Program-made: the position numbers and the translations under genes
In this document: positions 5,711 to 8,661 of the stretch, one piece after another
Layout of the letters: the number at the start of each line of letters is the position of its first letter
Numbering within the stretch: the stretch's first letter is position 1
The notes under the pieces: model-generated
Databases searched by the model: none
The model's input: the letters and a program-made list of their open reading frames with translations, nothing else
Told to the model about the DNA's origin: nothing
Assembly (NCBI GenBank): GCA_002317355.1
Contig: DCJC01000005.1
Coordinates: 1-8,661 of the forward strand
DNA: 8,661 nucleotides
Direction: 5' to 3'
Source: Prevotellaceae bacterium UBA1710
GTDB taxonomy: Bacteria; Bacteroidota; Bacteroidia; Bacteroidales; Bacteroidaceae

Positions 5711-6925
5711 TTATTCTTTTTCTTTCTCTAATATGTAGTCAGCTTGTGCGTTCAACTCTTCAATACTTTCGCTCTTTGCCATAAACACCTGTGCCCCCAT
5801 TCCACCAGAGATGCTCACTGGAGGTATCTTCTCAAGGAGGAGTCTGTCACCGAGATATTCGTGAACATCCTCCGCAGAATGCGCATAGCTTACTTCTGCA
5901 CCACGTCCAAAGTGTGTGACATATCGCTTGAAACCATACTCGGGGAATGAGCTGTTCTCGCCGAATACAAGTGATTCAGCCCATATCTGATATACATCCA
6001 CATCGTAGGCATAGTTCATCTTGTCGGGGATATATCCTCCTGGCGCACGCATATTCACCTCAAGGCCGAGTACATCGCCCTTCCTGCCAAGTCCTTTCTT
6101 CGCCTTGTCGAGTCTGAAGAACTCAAAGTGGAAGAATCTGTTTCTCACGCCAAATGCTTCAACTACACGCTTGCCTGCACTGCTCAGGTCATCGAGTGCC
6201 TGTACATTCTGTGTATATGACACGTTTTCTCCCTCTCCCTTAAGCATATCGAGTGGAGTGACGCGCATCACCTGCCCTGTATAGAAGAGTATCTCTCCTC
6301 GCTCGTTTGTGATGCCGTCGAAAGTCTCAATATGTCCAGGCACAAACTCCTCCATGATGAAGTGGAAATCAGGATGTTTGGCAACCTCCGCATAGTAGAT
6401 GGTCTCAAGTTCCTTATCACTCGTAACCTTCCATGTGTTGCTTGCGCCTACACCGTTATCAGGTTTCACGATGACTGGATATTCCACCTCCCTTGCAAAA
6501 GCAAGTGCCTCGTCGAGATGCTTTATCAGATGATATCTGGCGGTTTTGACGTTTGCACGCCTGTAACCATCCTTCATCCTTGACTTCAGTTTGACAGCAT
6601 CCATTTCTTTCAACTTCCATCCGCTATTGATATTGAAGTCAGTGCGCAGTCGTGCCTCCAGTTCAAGCCAGTATTCATTCTGGCTCTCCACATAGTCAAT
6701 CCTTCCATATTTATGAATGAAGAAACCCACGGCACGCATCACGCTATCGTAGTTCTCAAGCGATGGGGTGTAGTAATACTCTGTTAGCGAGTTCTTCATC
6801 TCCCATGCAAGGTTATCATACGGACAATCGCCAATGCCAAGTACATTGACGCCAAGATGCTTCAGTCGGTCACAGAAGTTCCAGAAATGAAGCGGAAAAT
6901 GTGGAGAAAGAAATATTACGTTCAT
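5711..6925 (-). CDS. ATP-grasp carboxylate-amine ligase
   Basis: The protein has 404 residues. An N-terminal pre-ATP-grasp domain (MNVIFLSPHFPLHFWNFCDR, then GVNVLGIGD) is followed by the ATP-grasp core: YPVIVKPDNGVGASN (149-163, ATP-contacting Lys154), FIMEEFVPG (189-197, adenine-side Glu pair) and the metal ligands in FHFEFF (Glu268) and GLEVNMRAPGGY (Glu289, Asn291). The layout resembles biotin-carboxylase-like amino-acid/dipeptide ligases rather than GshB. It should form an amide or peptide bond through an acyl-phosphate. It is the third gene of the operon and directly abuts the gamma-glutamyl ligase gene, so the two products are likely partners made in fixed ratio. The 84-nt gap upstream holds a 33-nt dispersed repeat that ends 6 bp before its ATG. 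The substrate is unknown. Confidence 0.82.
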   Translation of the reverse strand: MNVIFLSPHFPLHFWNFCDRLKHLGVNVLGIGDCPYDNLAWEMKNSLTEYYYTPSLENYDSVMRAVGFFIHKYGRIDYVESQNEYWLELEARLRTDFNINSGWKLKEMDAVKLKSRMKDGYRRANVKTARYHLIKHLDEALAFAREVEYPVIVKPDNGVGASNTWKVTSDKELETIYYAEVAKHPDFHFIMEEFVPGHIETFDGITNERGEILFYTGQVMRVTPLDMLKGEGENVSYTQNVQALDDLSSAGKRVVEAFGVRNRFFHFEFFRLDKAKKGLGRKGDVLGLEVNMRAPGGYIPDKMNYAYDVDVYQIWAESLVFGENSSFPEYGFKRYVTHFGRGAEVSYAHSAEDVHEYLGDRLLLEKIPPVSISGGMGAQVFMAKSESIEELNAQADYILEKEKE

Positions 6926-6931
6926 GAGAAA

Positions 6932-6964
6932 AAGTTAGGAATTAGGAGTTAGAAGTGAGGAGTT
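6932..6964 (+). repeat. dispersed 33-nt repeat, copy B
   Basis: This plus-strand copy matches 4254-4286 (minus strand) at 29 of 33 positions. It fills most of the leader of the ATP-grasp gene, which has no recognisable Shine-Dalgarno site. Its counterpart lies in the leader of the amidotransferase gene in the opposite orientation relative to transcription. Confidence 0.8.
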
Positions 6965-7009
6965 TGCTCACAGCGAGGAAAGTCCCCCTTTGAGTGGAAT
7001 TTAGAGGAT

Positions 7010-7756
7010 CTATTCCCACAAGAACTTCATCCAATGAGGCACCTCATATTGCCATGAAGCTTCATTATGGTTACCGCCCTCATTACGAAGCAGATATGTG
7101 GAGAATCCCTTCTGTTGAGCGAGCCATTCTATCTCGCGTATGCGATTCTCAAGATCCCACTCGTCATTCAGTTCGTTGCTGCCCCATGAGAGGAACATCC
7201 TACTGTCCGTGTTGAATGTGCCATTGGCAATATCATTGCGGAAATAATGCATGGCTGGCTGGAATGCAGCTGAGATGACAGCAGCTTTCGAGAATATGTG
7301 ATTGAACTTCGTTATTCCGTACATCGCCATCATGCCTCCCATCGAATAGCCAGCTATTGCCGTTGCCTCACGCTGAGGGTATGTGCGATAGTTGCCATCG
7401 ATATACGGCTTCAAGTCATTGGCAATCCACTCAAATGTCTGATGCCCACGACCGGGAATATGACCGTATATCCTACTTTCAATATCGTAAGGGCAATATT
7501 CCTTTACGCGAGTCCAGTCATCATGAGCGCACTCAATGCCCACAACGATGAGTTTCTTCCACCATCCATCAAGAAATTCCTTCAAGCCAAGCGACTTACC
7601 GAAGGTTGCATCGCCATCGAAGAAGAGGTTATGACCATCAAACATATAGAGGACGGCATACCTCTCATCCGTCTGATAGTAGTTATCAGGAAGGTATAGA
7701 TGTATGCGTCTGTTTTCACCCGCTGCTGGGTTGTAATAATCAAATTTGTTTACCAT
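7010..7756 (-). CDS. esterase-D-type alpha/beta hydrolase (GYSMGG)
   Basis: The protein has 248 residues, no signal peptide and no membrane segment, so it is probably cytoplasmic. It has the putative-esterase fold of the EsD/enterobactin-esterase (Fes) group: an early strand YAVLYMFDGHNLF (33-45) with oxyanion-side FDGH, the nucleophile elbow AGYSMGGMMA (Ser138) and a late His230 in GGNHNEASW. The acid of the triad is likely in the WGSNELNDEWD segment (191-201). The family cleaves carboxylic esters, thioesters and some peptidyl esters. The gene lies 24 nt downstream of the other esterase and 84 nt upstream of the ATP-grasp gene on the same strand. A role in processing the operon's product is inference. 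Confidence 0.82.
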   Translation of the reverse strand: MVNKFDYYNPAAGENRRIHLYLPDNYYQTDERYAVLYMFDGHNLFFDGDATFGKSLGLKEFLDGWWKKLIVVGIECAHDDWTRVKEYCPYDIESRIYGHIPGRGHQTFEWIANDLKPYIDGNYRTYPQREATAIAGYSMGGMMAMYGITKFNHIFSKAAVISAAFQPAMHYFRNDIANGTFNTDSRMFLSWGSNELNDEWDLENRIREIEWLAQQKGFSTYLLRNEGGNHNEASWQYEVPHWMKFLWE

Positions 7757-7780
7757 GTGTCAGCTACTTAGTGGTTCTCT

Positions 7781-8512
7781 TTAGTTCAACACCTTGTCAA
7801 GGAAATATCCTATCTGCTTCTGCCACCAAGGCCAGTCATGTGCAGAGTCATAGCCCCAATAGTCGAACCAGTGCGGCACTCCCTTCTGTGCAAGTACGGT
7901 GTCGAGTCGGCGTGTAGAGTCGAGAAGATCGTCTTCCCAGTTACCTTGTCCCACACAGCAGATAATCCTGCGGTTGCGGTAGATATCCCAGTAGTAGTGA
8001 TCTGAAGGCATCCATGTAAGGTAGTCGATTGGCGAATTGCTATACACGAGTTCGTCGCTATAGTCACCGAAGAAATAACTTGCATGGTATAAGCCGCTGA
8101 GAGCAATGAGGGTATCGAAGATGTCTGGACGGTGGAAGAAGAAGTTGCCTGCATGGAAACCACCCATAGAACATCCTGTGACAATGAAAGTCTCATCGCC
8201 ACGACGCACCTGAGGAATCACCTCATCAACGATGTAGTGATACCAGCGCTCATGCTGTTCGATGCGCCAGCGTGCATCACCTCCACGATTACTCCACGTC
8301 TCGCCATCTATGCTGTCAACGCAGATAAGGCGTATCTTGCCCTGCTCGATGAATGGCGATGCGGCATTGACCATGCCCATGTTTTCATAGTCGAAGAATC
8401 TTCCGTCCTGCGACGGAAATACGAGTACAGCACGACCGCTGTCTCCGTATGTCTTATACTCCATGTCGCGTCCAAGCGACTGGCTGTAGTGCTTTATGTA
8501 GTTGGTATTCAT
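7781..8512 (-). CDS. COG4947-type esterase, alpha/beta hydrolase (GCSMGG)
   Basis: The protein has 243 residues, no signal peptide, and starts MNTNYIKHYSQSLGRDMEYK. The alpha/beta-hydrolase features are AVLVFPSQDGRFFDYENMGM (28-47), the nucleophile elbow VTGCSMGGFHA (Ser115) and His225 in YDSAHDWPWW near the C-terminus. The catalytic acid is probably Asp194 or Asp195 (GNWEDDLLD). This group of serine hydrolases is common but poorly characterised. It is the first gene of the five-gene minus-strand run, with a short AT-rich leader and no clear promoter. It is only distantly similar to the next gene's product, so the pair is unlikely to be a recent tandem duplication. Confidence 0.82.
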   Translation of the reverse strand: MNTNYIKHYSQSLGRDMEYKTYGDSGRAVLVFPSQDGRFFDYENMGMVNAASPFIEQGKIRLICVDSIDGETWSNRGGDARWRIEQHERWYHYIVDEVIPQVRRGDETFIVTGCSMGGFHAGNFFFHRPDIFDTLIALSGLYHASYFFGDYSDELVYSNSPIDYLTWMPSDHYYWDIYRNRRIICCVGQGNWEDDLLDSTRRLDTVLAQKGVPHWFDYWGYDSAHDWPWWQKQIGYFLDKVLN

Positions 8513-8565
8513 ATATTTTATTCTACTTTAATTCTTGTTTTTAGTGATGGTAAAATAATAATTTC

Positions 8566-8661
8566 CTACGTTTTTTTGTTTTTCTTTGGTCCTCTTCCCA
8601 CCTCGTCTATTCCTGCAATATACTGATATCCCATATCATAGTATTTGTTTTCAAAAAATTT
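8566..8661 (-). pseudogene. rnhB: RNase HII fragment (rnhB), truncated after the first catalytic motif
   Basis: A minus-strand frame runs in from beyond the window and reads KFFENKYYDMGYQYIAGIDE, then VGRGPKKNKKT and a TAG (8566-8568). IAGIDEVGRGP is the RNase HII signature; its Asp and Glu are metal ligands. Real RNase HII continues with LAGPVVAAAV after GRGP and for about 150-200 more residues. Here a lysine-rich tail from A-rich DNA follows and the frame ends, so the protein cannot be active. The YIAGIDEVGRGP form is the one usual in Firmicutes and Mollicutes; Bacteroidales enzymes typically read AGCDEAGRGC. The codons (AGA, GGA, ATA) are more AT-rich than in the operon that follows. This suggests a relic of transferred DNA at a recombination junction. 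Confidence 0.7.

Noticed and set aside
4136..8542. The 15-mer TTAATTCTTGTTTTT shared by the amidotransferase coding start (4136-4150) and the leader of the first esterase (8528-8542)
   Set aside because: It is AT-rich and short enough to recur by chance in 8.6 kb, and one copy is constrained coding sequence.
7298..8626. Several plus-strand open frames of 64-164 codons opposite the esterase genes
   Set aside because: All are antisense to genes with intact catalytic motifs, and their translations show no family features.
1..8661. CRISPR array, tRNA genes, riboswitch
   Set aside because: No regularly spaced repeats, no tRNA-like cloverleaf with a T-loop, and no recognisable riboswitch core were seen on either strand.

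Overview
The window looks like an accessory stretch of a Bacteroidales chromosome, most likely Prevotella or a close relative. The clues are a 'smalltalk'-type micro-ORF known from Bacteroidales, an IS66-type transposase remnant, a secreted Sde182/DUF1593-type protein, A-rich leaders without strong Shine-Dalgarno sites, and intergenic repeats of the GTTAGGAATTAGGAG and AAGGAGTACAAGG kind. The taxonomic call rests on recognition only; no search was run.

Left part (1-1742). The first ~17 bases look like the 3' end of a 5S rRNA, followed by a rho-independent terminator, so the window probably starts just after an rRNA operon. A second, bidirectional terminator separates it from a convergent, damaged smalltalk ORF on the minus strand. 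Next comes the C-terminal half of an IS66-family transposase (minus strand); its N-terminal part is gone but its presumed acidic triad is intact. The 206 bp before the next gene (1540-1745) are bounded by near-perfect 25-bp inverted repeats, and the right arm includes that gene's start codon. This is either a small non-autonomous mobile element or an invertible leader.

Middle (1743-3390). One plus-strand gene encodes a secreted nucleoside-hydrolase-like protein with a C-terminal Ig-like domain (Sde182/DUF1593 family). Its stop codon overlaps an ATG opening a 10-codon frame that looks like the stump of a deleted downstream gene. A palindromic spacer separates it from the convergent operon to the right.

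Right part (3391-8512). Five minus-strand genes are in tandem: an esterase with GCSMGG, an esterase with GYSMGG, an ATP-grasp ligase, a glutamate-cysteine-ligase-like enzyme directly abutting it (TAA then ATG), and a class II (N-terminal Cys) glutamine amidotransferase of the EgtC/YafJ/Dug3 type. A gamma-glutamyl ligase, an ATP-grasp peptide/amide ligase and an N-terminal-nucleophile gamma-glutamyl amidohydrolase together suggest a route in which an amine is capped with gamma-Glu, extended, and uncapped, as EgtA/EgtC do in ergothioneine synthesis. The two serine hydrolases may process the product or its precursor. The substrate cannot be read from the sequence. This operon is the best candidate here for an undescribed pathway.

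Right edge (8566-8661). A minus-strand frame entering from beyond the window carries the RNase HII signature IAGIDEVGRGP, then runs into a lysine-rich tail and a stop: a truncated rnhB of a sequence type more typical of Firmicutes than of Bacteroidales. It hints at a recombination junction upstream of the operon.
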